A program made the translations under genes and the position numbers. DNA of 64,000 bases from NCBI GenBank assembly GCA_007570785.1, contig ML664161.1, forward strand, positions 11,229,029 to 11,293,028. The letters are read 5' to 3'. The notes under the pieces were generated by a model. That model did no database searches. It was not told the origin of the DNA and saw only the letters and a list, made by a program, of their open reading frames with translations. This stretch comes from Antilocapra americana (taxonomy: Eukaryota; Chordata; Mammalia; Artiodactyla; Antilocapridae). Shown piece after piece: positions 43,141 through 54,743 of the stretch. Positions within the stretch are counted from its first letter, which is position 1. Every line of letters starts with the position of its first letter.

Positions 43141-43460
43141 TCTTACAGACTTATTAAAGATAACTATAAAAATATGCTTTTGCATATTAACATAATATTC
43201 AGAAATGTTAGTGAAAGAATTTGTTCCACGTGAATGATTTTTCTAATAAACGTTTATGAAGGGGCAGGTTAATTTATTTGTGCTTGATAAAAATATATTT
43301 TAGTACTTTTGCTTCATTAAGCATGATTTTTCCTCCTTTGTCTATTTTGCTTTTGGAGATTTTGGGATTGGTGTAATTATGAAACATCTGTTTTCTCCCT
43401 CTGCTGTAATACAGTCATATCTTTTTGTACTATTTAGATACTTGGTAATTTTTTTTTTAT
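43141..43460. other. No recognisable feature
   Basis: AT-rich sequence between a BovB and a SINE. Confidence 0.4.
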
Positions 43461-43469
43461 ATTGGCTTC

Positions 43470-43696
43470 GGCTTCCATGATATTTCAGACAATAAAGAAT
43501 CAGCTAACAAGGTGGGAGGCCCTTGTTCTATCCCTGGGTCAGGAAGACCCCTGGAGAAGGAAATGGCAACCCACTTCAGTATTCTTGTTTGGAGAATCCT
43601 ATAGACAGAGGAGCCTGGTCGGCTACAGTCCATGGGGTCGGAAAGAATAGGCCGTGAATGAGAGACTAACATTTCACTTTTCTTCATTTTCACTTT
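43470..43696 (+). mobile_element. Bov-tA SINE
   Basis: Degraded head GGCTTCCATGATATTTCAGAC, CTATCCCTGGGTCAGGAAG at 43530, GGAAATGGCAACCCACTTC at 43559, CTACAGTCCATGGGGTCGG at 43622 and an ACATTTCACTTTTC tail. The 7-mer tggcttc at 43463-43469 and 43699-43705 may be the target duplication. Confidence 0.92.
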
Positions 43697-43705
43697 ACTG
43701 GCTTC

Positions 43706-45009
43706 AGATTGTTCTTTTTGCCTTTTCTTTTATCCCTTCTGATAAGGAGTCCTGTACCTATTTCCAAAAGTTCTTCAATTGACTTTGGAATTTTGACTAT
43801 TCTTATGACTAGTTAAAATTCACATTATTTCATTTCTATCTTGAGCTTATGTTAGGTAAGTAGCTTTCAGAAGTCGTGAAGTATATGTACTTAATGTCCC
43901 TCCATACCTCTCAGACTCTCCTTTTGTAGCCTGTTCTCAGGGTTGGCTTCCTACTTGTAACTTTAAAATTGTGTCAGTGCAGGAAGAGATTGGTATATAG
44001 TCTGATTTAGTCTAGAAATATCAAAATGTCAAGGCCCTGGAGCACATCTGAATCATGGGTCCCCATCAGTATCACCTGTATGATACTGAAATCTTGGCTT
44101 TCAAACCCCATTCTTATTCCTTGCCCTTATTTACCGCTCATATAGGCAAATGTGCCCTGCATTGTACTCAGCAGAAAAGGGAGAATTAGTTCCTCTTTAG
44201 CATTGCTTCAAAGGAGGGATTCATAGTGTCTCCAAGCCTCCAAGGCTGTGTAGTCCCAGGGAGGCCTGGTAGAATGTGTCTGAGGAGCTTATCACCTGCT
44301 ATCTATGATATCTCTTAATAGGCAGTACCCCCCAGATTATTTTTACATGGACTGATCAGTACACCAACCCAGAGGAGACTTGGAGGCTTGGCTTCTCATT
44401 TCCCCTCCCTACTTAGACTTGGGAATGGGGACCAGCTGGCCAAACCAAGCCAGTAGGGGTGCCAGGACTCCATTCAAGAGCAAGATCCTTTAAAGAGCCT
44501 AGAAAAAAAGCCACCTGGCTAGGGTGTCTGGCTCTCAGCATATCCCTTACCTTTAGTTTTCCTGATGCCAGGGCCAGGCCTCTGGGTTTGTATATATTGG
44601 ACTTTTTTTATGTCTCTGAGGCATAGGAGGGCCTTGGCATTGCTTGCACTAAAGATCTGTAGTAATTCAGTGTATAGAGGAAGACATTCAGCTGTTGAGA
44701 ACTGGGACTCTGGGTTTGAATTCTAAAAAATCACCCAAGGAGGAGCTATTCAAAAATGCATGCTGACGTATACCTCATGAAGTGCATCATCTAGGCTCTC
44801 AAAGGCTGAATCACCTGCCGTAGGTACTGCAAACTCCTTATGTTTCATCCTCCTATTCCTTGAGCTAAGAACCATTTTCAGATTGCTTGAGAAAAGCAAT
44901 CAGCTGGTTTCAGTTAAAAAAAAGACATGTATACTATGTGACTGCAAAATATACCTATCATTTCATTGTCTTGAAAATATAGTTTTCAGGAGAGAACGTG
45001 TTAATGATA
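43706..45009. other. Unassigned, relatively GC-rich block
   Basis: About 44000-44830 is visibly richer in G and C (for example CCAGGGAGGCCTGG near 44258 and CCAGGGCCAGGCCTCTGGG near 44570) than its surroundings. No coding frame, LINE or SINE recognised; an old LTR or DNA transposon is possible. Confidence 0.4.
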
Positions 45010-45210
45010 CTGCTCACTCATTCCTCGTTTATGCAGTGATTCTTATAATGCCAGACACTGTTCTCAGTCCACCAAGTAAATTCTCTGTGGACTGAAAACG
45101 ACCTCTTTCCTAGAGATTATATTCTAGTGTCAATGGGGCAGCTGTGCAGATATTTAAAGAAGGACAGTACACAAATAAGCAAATAGGTAATTAAGATAAT
45201 CATGGAAACT
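45010..45210 (-). mobile_element. Possible L2 fragment (antisense)
   Basis: 'ataatgccagacactgttctcag' and 'ctttcctagagattatattctagtg' then 'cacaaataagcaaatag' resemble the antisense L2 3' region. Weak. Confidence 0.45.
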
Positions 45211-46403
45211 GACATAATTTGAAGGAAAAGAGAAAATGACCACGGTTTTGACTTTGGAATATTACAAATTTGTTGTATAATGATTCTGTTTTCTTGCTAT
45301 GTACTGCCTTTGGAGATACTATCAAAGATCCTGCATAATCAAAATGAAAAAGCAACTTCAGGTGCTTCATATCTAAAGCTTATAATATCAAATTGATATT
45401 TAGCTATAACAGTGAAGTCACAGAAGGCATAATGATTGTAGAACTTGAATCTAACAGCAGTTAAAGCAGATGGAATACATAATATGAATACATGGAAAGA
45501 AGACAGGATCAGGGTTGGAAAGATGCTATATTTCTTTTATTCTGTGACAGACAGTAGAGACTTCCATTTAGTTCTGTTTATGGAACTGTATTAAATTGAT
45601 GGTTACCATCATATTAGTTCATGATACAGTTCTATTTTGTTCTGTTTCAAATTTTTTCTAGTTTTAACCAAAGAGATCCACTTTAGATGATCTTAATAAG
45701 TTTAAGTGAATGTAAGCATGCAGTTGGGAAGGTATAAGTCTGTTTAAGAAGAAACATACATGGGTCCACAATGACTGCAGTTCAAGAAAAACAGTATGAA
45801 CCACTTTGGGGAAGGTTAAATGCTACAATAGGAGACCTCTGTAATATCCCCCAAGTGGATCCTGTATATAATGATTTTTCTGTCCTCTATGGGATACAGC
45901 TAGAATTTTAAAACTGTATCTATTGTTTTTAAGCAAGATTGACTGAGATACTTGTGTTTCTCAGACTTACATGTCTGCAAAAAGATAATGGAACAAATGG
46001 CACCCATAAATTCTCTGTTGAAAATACTTCTTGGTTTAAATTTTTATGCTTGCTTTAAAGATTGTGTTTGCAGGTTACATTTCTAAAAGAGATGACAGGA
46101 GACCTGAGATAAGAATTGGGACTGGACATCCTGATGGGACCACTTTCTTTGTCATTAGGAAACTAGTGGAAGGATGGGAATGCCTTCTCTCACACCCTGC
46201 CACACTCACAGAGGCTGGATTATAAAGCAAGAAGCCCTTGGTCATTCCTTGATTGAAAAGAGAGCAGCTCCAGCTCCAGAGCCAAGTTATACTGATAAAG
46301 AACTCCAGTGTTGGACAGCACATAGGAAGGGCACAGGGGTAATCTGGATTTAATTGAGTGCCACACAAAGGAAGGAATACCTGAAGAATAGAACTCATTT
46401 CAA
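45211..46403. other. No recognisable feature
   Basis: Unassigned. The minus-strand frame at 46075-46398 (107 codons) shows no recognisable domain and has no family support. Confidence 0.4.
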
Positions 46404-46605
46404 GGGTTTCCCAGGTGGTGCAGTGGTCAAGAATCTGCCTGCCAATGCAAGAGATGCAGGTCCAAGCCCTGGGTCAGGAAGTCCCCCAGAGAAGGAAATA
46501 GAAACCCACTCCAATATCTTGTCTTGAAAACTCCATGGGTAGAGGAGGCTGGGGGGTTATAGTCCACAGGGTAACAGAGTGGGATGTGACAGCACTGAGA
46601 ACCCT
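46404..46605 (+). mobile_element. Bov-tA SINE, diverged
   Basis: Head GGGTTTCCCAGGTGGTGCAG at 46404, AAGAATCTGCCTGCCAATGC at 46429, 'ccctgggtcaggaagtccccc' at 46468, GAAACCCACTCCAATATC at 46501 and a degraded 3' part. Confidence 0.92.
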
Positions 46606-47489
46606 TTTCAGTCTCCTATGTCTTGTAATTTTGACTCTGTGGTGAAAAACAACCAAAACAGTGTGGCCAAAACAGTCCCTAAAATATTTGTGGCCACCAT
46701 AGCCTAGTGGCCTTAATGCTAGACTAAGGTAGACTAAGTGACATTAATGCTAGCTCAGTGGAGTATGAGCTTTGCATTAACAGGCAAAAGTCCAGAAAAA
46801 TTGAAACTTTGGTTCATGGTGTTTTGATTATAAGAATGACTTGCTCAGAGTTGTGTATGAAGAAAATGTATTTGCTGTTTATGTGAAAATGGGTTCAGAG
46901 AAGAAGCTTCAGAGTCTATGCCCATGTAATTGGTAATATTTTCCCCTTATAAAGATAGTTATGTACTTTAGAACTTTTGAAGTTAACTTGTTTTTATACA
47001 CTTTTAAAACAAATATATTGGAAGATCTTGGAGCAACTTAAACATATTTTTTCTGATAAGGACATCATCTGTTAAATAAGTGTTTTCCAATATCAGCCTA
47101 AGTGAGTTTCAACTTAAAATGCTGTGACTGGAATATATAATTCATGCATATATTAAAGAGAATTACAATTTAGGATGGATTCATAATGATATTGCCAACA
47201 AATTTTATGGATCAATGGAGATTATTAGAGTTTATGGAATCATGCAGTGTTCTTATAAAGGCCTTAGGTGTAGAATCAATATATTATTTCTTTTTGCTAA
47301 CCACAAGACCCTAGATAGTGGATGAAAGACAGTGAATGCTTTTATTTTATGTTACTCTGGGCAGTCTTAGAAACATTTCTGATTCCTAAATGTGTTTATT
47401 TCTTAATGAGAGAGATTATGGTATCTACACAGCTCTGAAAAATCAGTTTCTGTCAACATTCAGCTAAGACCACACACCAAGGAAAAAAA
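46606..47489. other. No recognisable feature
   Basis: AT-rich unassigned sequence. A local 'gactaaggtagactaag' duplication lies at 46723-46740. Confidence 0.4.
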
Positions 47490-47650
47490 GTAAAGAGGTT
47501 CCCAGTGAGGTTTATGATCAGAATTACTAGGGAGTTAAACAAAAAGTTCTTGAGAAGGACTCTTCAAACATTCTGATTCTATAATCCCTATGTGGCCTTG
47601 GACTCTGTATTTTTCAAATAAGTTCAGGTTTGAGAACCACAGCAATGTTG
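47490..47650. mobile_element. MER5-like hAT-Charlie remnant
   Basis: 'tgatcagaattactagggag', 'cattctgattctataatccctatgtgg', 'ctctgtatttttcaaataagttcagg' and 'tttgagaaccacagc' at the right terminus resemble a MER5-group MITE. Orientation and exact family uncertain. Confidence 0.5.
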
Positions 47651-47877
47651 TGTGATTTGGAAATATATAATAGAAATAGAAATGCAATAGAAAATAGAAG
47701 GCAGGAATTTTGCCTTTCATTTTGCTTTTTGGTGTGGTCAAAGGAACATGTTAAAAATTAAATGATACTTTCAAAGCTAGTGAATGATTAATTAAAATTA
47801 GTATAAACAAAAAAATACATTAGAAGAGTAAGTCAAGTATCCTTTTTTAATTTCTACTTAAATTGTTAAAAAAATGA

Positions 47878-48500
47878 CATAAAATTTGCTGTTTTAGCTA
47901 TTTGGGGGTGTGCTGTTCTGTGATCTTAAATGTATTTGCATTTCTGTGCAATCACTGCCACATCCATCTCAGAATTTTTCGTATCCCATAACTTAAATTT
48001 TTAAGCAGTAACTTTCAATTCCCTTCTTCTCCATCTCCTGATATCACCATCCTAGTTTCTGTCTGTGCAAATTTATTCTAGCCCCTCATTTGAGTATAAT
48101 TATACATTATTTGTCCTTTTGTATCTGGCTTATTTTATTCAGCATATTGCCTTCAAATTTCAACCATATCGTAACATGTTTCAGAGCTTCATTTCTTTTT
48201 ATGACTGAATAATATTCCACCATATCTATATATATAACACTTTGTTTATCCAGTAATGGGACATTTGGGTTATTTCTAGCTTTTGGCTATTGTGAATAAT
48301 GCTCCTAAGAGATTGGCATACAAATATCTTTTGGAGCCCTGCTTTCCATTCTTTTGAAGTGGAATGGCTGGATCATATGGTAATTATATATGATAATTAT
48401 ATAATCATATATATATAATTGTTTTCCATATCTTCTGCACCATTTTATATTCCTGCTAGCAGTGCACATAGTAAACCAAGCATTCTTACCTTTCCAATAA
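47878..48500 (-). mobile_element. Old L1 (L1M-type), antisense 3' part
   Basis: 'aaaatttgctgttttagctattt' (47880), 'gtgcaatcactgccacatccatctcagaa' (47947), 'tttgtccttttgtatctggcttattt' (48110), 'gactgaataatattccacc' (48202), 'ttttggctattgtgaataatgctcc' (48280) and GGCTGGATCATATGGTAATT (48366) are in antisense L1M order. Confidence 0.85.
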
Positions 48501-49939
48501 CTTCTCAACCTTTGGCAGAAATTGCCTTTCAATTCTCTTCTATCTGTTTTTTTTCTACTAAAATACCCTGGTATGGTGTTTACTATACACTAACCACATC
48601 ACAAAGGCTAAAAACTAATAAACAGTTGCTTATTGTTGGCTTGTCTTCACTCAGATACATTATATTTATGTGGTTATAAATCACAGAGTGTAGTAATTTA
48701 GTCTGGGGCATTGACTGGGAGTCAAATAGGATTCTGAACCAAATCGAAGTGAATTTAACCCATCATTTTTAAATTAGAACAGTTCCAAAATAATCTACTT
48801 GTGGCAGCATTTTTGTGTTAATGTTGACACTTCTAGTAACTTTTAAACATTACCTATATATATCATTAAATATTGTCTGAATGTATGAAATAATTTTGTG
48901 TGAAATTATCAATAACCATGAAAAATGTTATAGTGTTAAAAGTTATAGAAATATGATAAATATTTTCAGTTATTCTGACAAACTGAAAACCTAGTTGTAC
49001 CTGTAAAGAAGTCAGCTTCATTGTCTGCTTTTGTTGTTGTTGGCTAGAAGGAGGCTCAGAGACAAGTTTAATATTCAATCTTAGTAACTACTCTTTCATT
49101 TTAGCAACCTGATTGTCTGCATGTCTGTTAAGATGAGTAACTGAGGAATATGTGTGTGTATATATGTACATATCTAAAGAATAAATGGATCCTTGACATA
49201 ATGAATAAAATAAAATAAATCATATAGATATTTATTTCTAAAATCTATACTTTCCCTTGGTTACCAACTTTGGATTAAACTGGAATGTGCAGACTTAAAA
49301 GGAGAAACAAGGCTTCAGGACCAATCTCACACGTCAGTCTTTTGGGTTTGAATTTCAGAATTTGTGTTCTGAATGTATAATCCTGAAAAATGTTGTTAGT
49401 TTACCATTTGTGTAAACACTTGTATATTTCATTTAAAAATTATGTGTAATATTAAAAAAATGCAAGGTACTTGAATTAAGCTTTAGTTTTTCTTATTTCA
49501 TGAATAAATATACAAAATGCATTGAAGACAAAACAGTAAAATCAATATAATTTGGGGGTTTATTTTACAAAATGAGATTCAAATTGTCACTATAAGAATT
49601 TGCTAGGAGAAAAATTAAATAGGATATAAAAATAGATTTCTTTTAAAAAAGTACTTCTTCCTATTTTTAACTAAATAAATGAGTTGAGAGAAATATAAAC
49701 AGTAGTTTGTAGTATATCTTACTTGTAAATAATAATGAAGCACATGTCAGTCATTGAATCCTGTCATCTTTAGGGGCTTTTATTTTAACTCACATAATTT
49801 ATACTGCCTTCAAAATAGGCTCATAAATCTTTAGAGATTTTTTTTTTTCAATATCCACCATTTATATAAGGATCTATGACTATCATCAGTGTTTTAGGGA
49901 ATTTATTCACCCCTGCAGACAATGGAAACAGCTTGAAAA
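48501..49939. other. No recognisable feature
   Basis: AT-rich unassigned sequence. Confidence 0.45.
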
Positions 49940-50200
49940 GCAATTGCTTGGAAAGCATTGGGGCTTTGGGATCTGAAAAGACTTGGGTTGTAATTCTGTC
50001 TCTGCCATTCACTTATGATGTGTGAGGCAATGATCAAGTTACTTCACCTTCCTTAGTTTTAGTTGTGAACTAATGTTATAATATGTATGGGGTTACGGCA
50101 AGGATTCAGTCACTTAATATGTAGGGTTATGGCAAGGATTCAGTCACTTGATATGTAAGTCTCTGCTCAAGATAGGCACTCAAAATGGTAATTATTGTGG
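49940..50200 (+). mobile_element. MIR SINE with internal duplication
   Basis: 'gggctttgggatctgaaaagacttgggttgtaattctgtctctgccattca' then 'gaggcaatgatcaagttacttcaccttccttagttt' and the tail 'gataggcactcaaaatggta' trace a sense MIR. About 35 bp of its 3' part is duplicated. Confidence 0.8.
50079..50149. repeat. Tandem duplication of about 35 bp in MIR 3' part
   Basis: 'taatatgtatggggttacggcaaggattcagtcact' is followed by 'taatatgtagggttatggcaaggattcagtcact'. Copies differ by a two-base length change and one substitution. Confidence 0.9.
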
Positions 50201-50394
50201 CAGATAAAGATAAACACAACAGTAAGCTGCTTGCATCCTAGCATTCAGTATGTTTTAATGGTATACCTGATAGGAATCTATCATAGTAGACTATAGAGAA
50301 CATGAAAAACATCTTTTTTATGACTGAAAGTTTTGAAGTTATGATCATGCTTGCCAAACCTCAGTAGAGATCCAGAGGAAAAAAGTGCAAGAGA

Positions 50395-50655
50395 TTTGTA
50401 GTATAGCCTAAAGTCAGGTAGGTTGATTCCGCCAGTTCCATTCTTCTTTCTCAAGATTGCTTTGGCTATACGAGGTTTTTTGTATTTCCATACAAATTGA
50501 GAAATTATTTGTTCTAATTCTTTGAAGAAGACCTCTGGTAGCTTGATAGGAATTGCATTGAATCTATAGATTGCTTTAGGTAGTATACTCATTTTCACTA
50601 TATTGATTCTTCCAATCCACGAGCACGGCACATTTCTCCATCTGTTTGTGTCCTC
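50395..50655 (-). mobile_element. L1 ORF2 segment, inverted half of a twin-primed insertion
   Basis: On the minus strand this encodes the L1 ORF2 C-terminal part from E-D-T-N-R-W at the inner edge (about 50655) through '[18 protein letters not shown]', '[18 protein letters not shown]' and '[13 protein letters not shown]' at the outer edge (about 50397). Beyond the outer edge the sequence is not L1. The following ORF2 residues appear in the opposite orientation from 50656. Confidence 0.92.
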
Positions 50656-50810
50656 ATTAAGACAGTATGGTACTGGCACAAAGACAGAAATATAGATCAA
50701 TGGAACAGAATAGAAAGCCCAGAGATAAATCCACGCAACTATGGACACCTTATCTTTGACAAAGGAGGCAAGAATATACAATGGAGAAAAGACAACCTCT
50801 TTAACAAGTG
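50656..50810 (+). mobile_element. L1 ORF2 segment, sense half, runs into the assembly gap
   Basis: Encodes '[18 protein letters not shown]' and '[22 protein letters not shown]', which in L1 ORF2 follow almost directly after the L-Y-Y-K that ends the inverted segment. The 3' continuation is hidden in the Ns. Confidence 0.92.
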
Positions 50811-51210
50811 NNNNNNNNNNNNNNNNNNNNNNNNNNNNNNNNNNNNNNNNNNNNNNNNNNNNNNNNNNNNNNNNNNNNNNNNNNNNNNNNNNNNNNNNNN
50901 NNNNNNNNNNNNNNNNNNNNNNNNNNNNNNNNNNNNNNNNNNNNNNNNNNNNNNNNNNNNNNNNNNNNNNNNNNNNNNNNNNNNNNNNNNNNNNNNNNNN
51001 NNNNNNNNNNNNNNNNNNNNNNNNNNNNNNNNNNNNNNNNNNNNNNNNNNNNNNNNNNNNNNNNNNNNNNNNNNNNNNNNNNNNNNNNNNNNNNNNNNNN
51101 NNNNNNNNNNNNNNNNNNNNNNNNNNNNNNNNNNNNNNNNNNNNNNNNNNNNNNNNNNNNNNNNNNNNNNNNNNNNNNNNNNNNNNNNNNNNNNNNNNNN
51201 NNNNNNNNNN
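50811..51210. other. Assembly gap, 400 N
   Basis: Exactly 400 N bases. A round number suggests an estimated or nominal gap. It begins inside an L1, so the missing sequence probably includes the L1 3' end. Long frames calculated across it are meaningless. Confidence 1.
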
Positions 51211-51426
51211 TTTTAAAAACTGAATATACATATACACTCATATTCCAAAGAAGAATTTGAAATAAAAATAAGAACAATAAAGAATTTAAATACAATTAAG
51301 AATTTTTACTATAAAATTTTAGGTAAGAGTGATATTTAGATTTTAATTCTATAATTCTTTATTGTAGCATTTCTTTAAGCTTAGTTACTTTTCCTTAAGA
51401 CGCTTTACAATTAAATGTGTTTAAGA
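51211..51426. other. No recognisable feature right of the gap
   Basis: AT-rich, with no L1 3' end visible immediately after the gap. Confidence 0.45.
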
Positions 51427-51435
51427 TATATTATT

Positions 51436-51644
51436 AATTTCTTTAGTCACTTAGTGATGTCCAACTCTTTTGTGACCCCATGGACTACAGCCCGCCAGGC
51501 TCCTCTGTCCATGGAATTTCTCAGGCAAGAATACTGGAGTGGATTTCCATTTCCTTCACCAGGGGATCTTTTCAACCCAGGGATTGAACCTGAATCTCCT
51601 GCACTGGAAAGAGGGTTCTTTACCACGAGCCATCAGGGAAGCCC
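51436..51644 (-). mobile_element. Bov-tA SINE (antisense) with TSD
   Basis: CTTTAGTCACTTAGTGATGTCC at 51441, GACCCCATGGACTACAGCCC at 51474, GAATACTGGAGTGGATTTCC at 51529, 'gattgaacctgaatctcctgcactgg' at 51582 and CATCAGGGAAGCCC at 51631. The 9-mer tatattatt flanks it (51427-51435, 51645-51653). Confidence 0.96.
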
Positions 51645-51657
51645 TATATTATTTATA

Positions 51658-52009
51658 CTTCATGCATAAGACAAATATTTATTATATAGATAAGTTGGGA
51701 ATAATTAATGAAAATACTATATATGCTGCCTGCTCTTTTATTTTAATGAAGTAATTTGATTAAATTATTTTAGCACAGGTGGACAAAAATAATGTTAAGT
51801 CTGATCATCTATTCTCTGCTTGCTTCTAAGTTTAATCAGTTTTTAATTGTACATCTAAGACACTGTTAACCTTTGTAGTTTCTTTTCTTGCCTATTAATC
51901 TAAGACGTTTCAGTTTTGTTTAGAATGTATCATAGTTTAAAGCTGATCACTATTTGACCTATTAAAACTAATAATAAAATAAAAATAGTACTTTATATAC
52001 ACATGGTTG
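51658..52009. other. No recognisable feature
   Basis: AT-rich unassigned sequence. Confidence 0.45.
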
Positions 52010-52210
52010 TCATGGCCTTTGAAGTTCACAAAGCCTTTTCATATATAATTTCATTTCCTTCCCACAGTCACCCTGTGATGTGGCAAGGGATTACTTTCCC
52101 AGCTTTATAGGTGATGAAATTGAGACTCCATGAGAATAAATTACTTGCTCAAGGTTGCACTGTTAGTAATTACCAAAATTGAGATTTGGATTCATTACTG
52201 AAAATGGATT
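52010..52210 (-). mobile_element. MIR SINE (antisense)
   Basis: 'cacaaagccttttcatatataatttcatttccttcccacagtcaccctgtgatg' (52028-52080), 'tttataggtgatgaaattgagactcc' (52104) and 'acttgctcaaggttgcactgttagtaat' (52142) give the antisense MIR order. Confidence 0.78.
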
Positions 52211-53401
52211 GTGCCTAGCAGAGTTTATACAATTAGTTGCTTGTAGTGGCCCCACAGTGAACATAAACTGGTGAAGCGAATTGACTGTCAGACACTGAGG
52301 AGTGAGTGATGGGGTTACTGGGAAGCACAGGCCTTGTTTGGAGGGAGCCACAGAATTTGGGTGTAACTTTTTGTTATCTTGAGCAACTCTGGGTACAGCA
52401 TTGCTAGACATTTGATTTCTTAAGAGAAGCTCAAAATCCAAATATTATATGAAATGCCTTTGTTATAAACGGCAACTAATTTGAAAGTTGACAAAAAGTG
52501 GCCTAAGTGAGACAAATCCAAGGGCTGATGTATAGTGTATCCTTCATTTTTAGGGGAAATGAATGTACATGAGGAACTTCGCATATGGCTCTAAGTGTAA
52601 GGTGAAAGAGATATCACTAAATCCTACTCGCTAGGATTGACCTCACATTTGTAACTCAAGCAGGTATTTAGACAATCTTTGTCTCTTGATTTCCTTGATA
52701 AACTACTTACTCTTTTGTTTTCTCAATCCAAATGTGTTGCATGCCAACCTCATACCTGGTTCTGTAACACAAAGGAGAATATTACATAGTATTTTCCTTC
52801 AAGTGTTAGCCCAAAACATTCTAGTCATCAATAAACTTCAATAAACAGGTGTTGGAAGCAAAATAGAAAGCTGCATAGTGAAAGTAATGTTTGCTAGTGT
52901 TTCCCATGTAAAATTAAATATCATTTAACATAATAGTTAAAGGGTGCCATGTGGATGTGTAGATTCATGTGTATGAGTAAATAAAAATTTACTCTAACAA
53001 GTATTTCATGATTCCTATAACTCTTCCTCATATAGGCCCCTTAAAATAAAAATGTTACTTTATTTAAAAAAAACAAAACCAAACTGCATTTCTATTATAG
53101 TACTATCTTGTTCCTAGGCAGATAAAACTGCTGTATGGAATATTTCTACTTAAAAACAATGTGGATTTTTAGAATCTATGTATTTTCTACTCATACTCAG
53201 TTTTCTTTTTTCATTTTTGATACCACAGGCTTTGTAGGCTTTCACACACATAATTTATTCAAAGATTTATTTGCTTTTTGAAAATAATAAGTATGAAATA
53301 CATAATAGGTTAAAAGTTAAAAATGTGTATATTTAACTCTTGCATATTTATATTTGTGGAGATCACACACATGTGTGTATATGTGTCTGTATGGACTGAA
53401 A
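52211..53401. other. No recognisable feature
   Basis: AT-rich unassigned sequence; an A run lies near 53068-53078. Confidence 0.45.
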
Positions 53402-53440
53402 ATGAGAGAGAGAGGAGAGAGGGAAGGATAGAGAAAGTGT
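53402..53440. repeat. Purine-rich (GA)n low-complexity tract
   Basis: GAGAGAGAGAGGAGAGAGGG and following purines. Confidence 0.85.
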
Positions 53441-53611
53441 TTTATATTATTTGATGAATTGCTCTGAGTCCAGTAATGAAAACCTGTGATTGTATTTCTC
53501 TTTTGCCCTTCTGCCAGAGATTTCAGAGCCTAATTTGATATATGGTCTTAGTAACTATGCTGTTGCACTTGTACTTTTCTTTAGTCTTTATTTTCTATAT
53601 ATAACAAATGG

Positions 53612-53612
<1 letters not shown>

Positions 53613-53655
<43 letters not shown>
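53613..53655. repeat. (TA)n microsatellite
   Basis: GTGTGTA followed by about 18 uninterrupted TA units. Confidence 0.97.
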
Positions 53656-53656
<1 letters not shown>

Positions 53657-53657
<1 letters not shown>

Positions 53658-54743
53658 GTATCTTCATCCTTGTATATAAAGTTATACATATATAGCTTTT
53701 AATATGCCTTTGGATTGCATGCATATGCATGCCAGACATACATATACTTTCTGATTGTTTTTGTCTCATTTTTAATACCCTTATATCATGTATGTCTTTT
53801 GTTTTAAGTATATTATATTCTTAGTGGAAATAGGTTACAGGGACAGAGGAAAAGAATAGCAGAGAAATAAATCCCCACAAACCTTCAGACACACATACAC
53901 ATGCACTCGCATACACACACATGTGGCTGACTGGAGTATAAACTAGCCCAGCTGTTCTCATGTGACAGAGTAAGTTCATTTGAGAGCTGAGGATGAGACC
54001 TAGGATGCCTATTTCTTATATCTTTTTTGTCATAAATAGGACATTGCTTTAGATAGAATATTAACAACTTTTATTCCTCTTTGGCAAGACAGTATCCATC
54101 TTTATCTTATATATCAAAGTATTTCTTGCACATTTTCAGATAATTTGAGATATATTATAAAGCAATAGATGAAGGAAATTTATCAATCATATGCAATAAA
54201 GCTGACTGTTTTAATGTAAGCAGCCAGTCAGTAATAACAGTGATGATACAAGGCATTTTTTGACTTTTTTTCTTCATCCAGTGTAATGAACTGAACCTTC
54301 TGATAAGGGAGAAATATGGTCCAGGGATTGGTGGGAATGGAACTTTAACATTAATCCAAAGGTACCTTCTACTGATAAGAACATGTTTGTGTGTATCCTT
54401 GTCTTTGAAATTGCTGTAAGGGACTTTGAATGACTATAATGTTTTTTAGACAATATTCTTTAAGATGTTTCATGAATAGTTGATCATATAAGTGTGCAAA
54501 ACACTGTATACCAGTTTTGTTGCATGTGTAAGCATTAAAGACTTTTTAAAAAGTAAAAGTCAGCCATGAAGTTTGGAATTTCTTTTAAGAAACTTGTTTT
54601 CATTTTCAGTATGATTATAACCACAGATGGGTATTCATGGTCATAGTAGTCAGCTATTGCTGAAGAAAAGAATTCATGTTATAGGACGTATGAGTAGAGT
54701 CCTGGTTATTTATAGATTAAATTAACTATGCAAAATATGGGAA
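53657..54743. other. No recognisable feature
   Basis: AT-rich. Includes a short CA-rich run at 53890-53923. Confidence 0.45.

Noticed and set aside
44035..44125. Possible MER5-type element ('ctgaatcatgggtccccatcagtatcacctg')
   Set aside because: Only a short resemblance; termini and order of the family could not be found.
46075..46398. 107-codon minus-strand open frame with several Cys residues
   Set aside because: No recognised domain, no splice or promoter context, and length within chance for this window.
46680..46760. Possible tRNA-like sequence (ccaccatagcctagtggcc...)
   Set aside because: No consistent cloverleaf or B-box could be placed; the stretch is dominated by a short local duplication.
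50281..51295. Frames of 150-318 codons across the gap
   Set aside because: They consist mostly of undefined residues from the 400 N; only the L1 ORF2 pieces at 50395-50810 are real.
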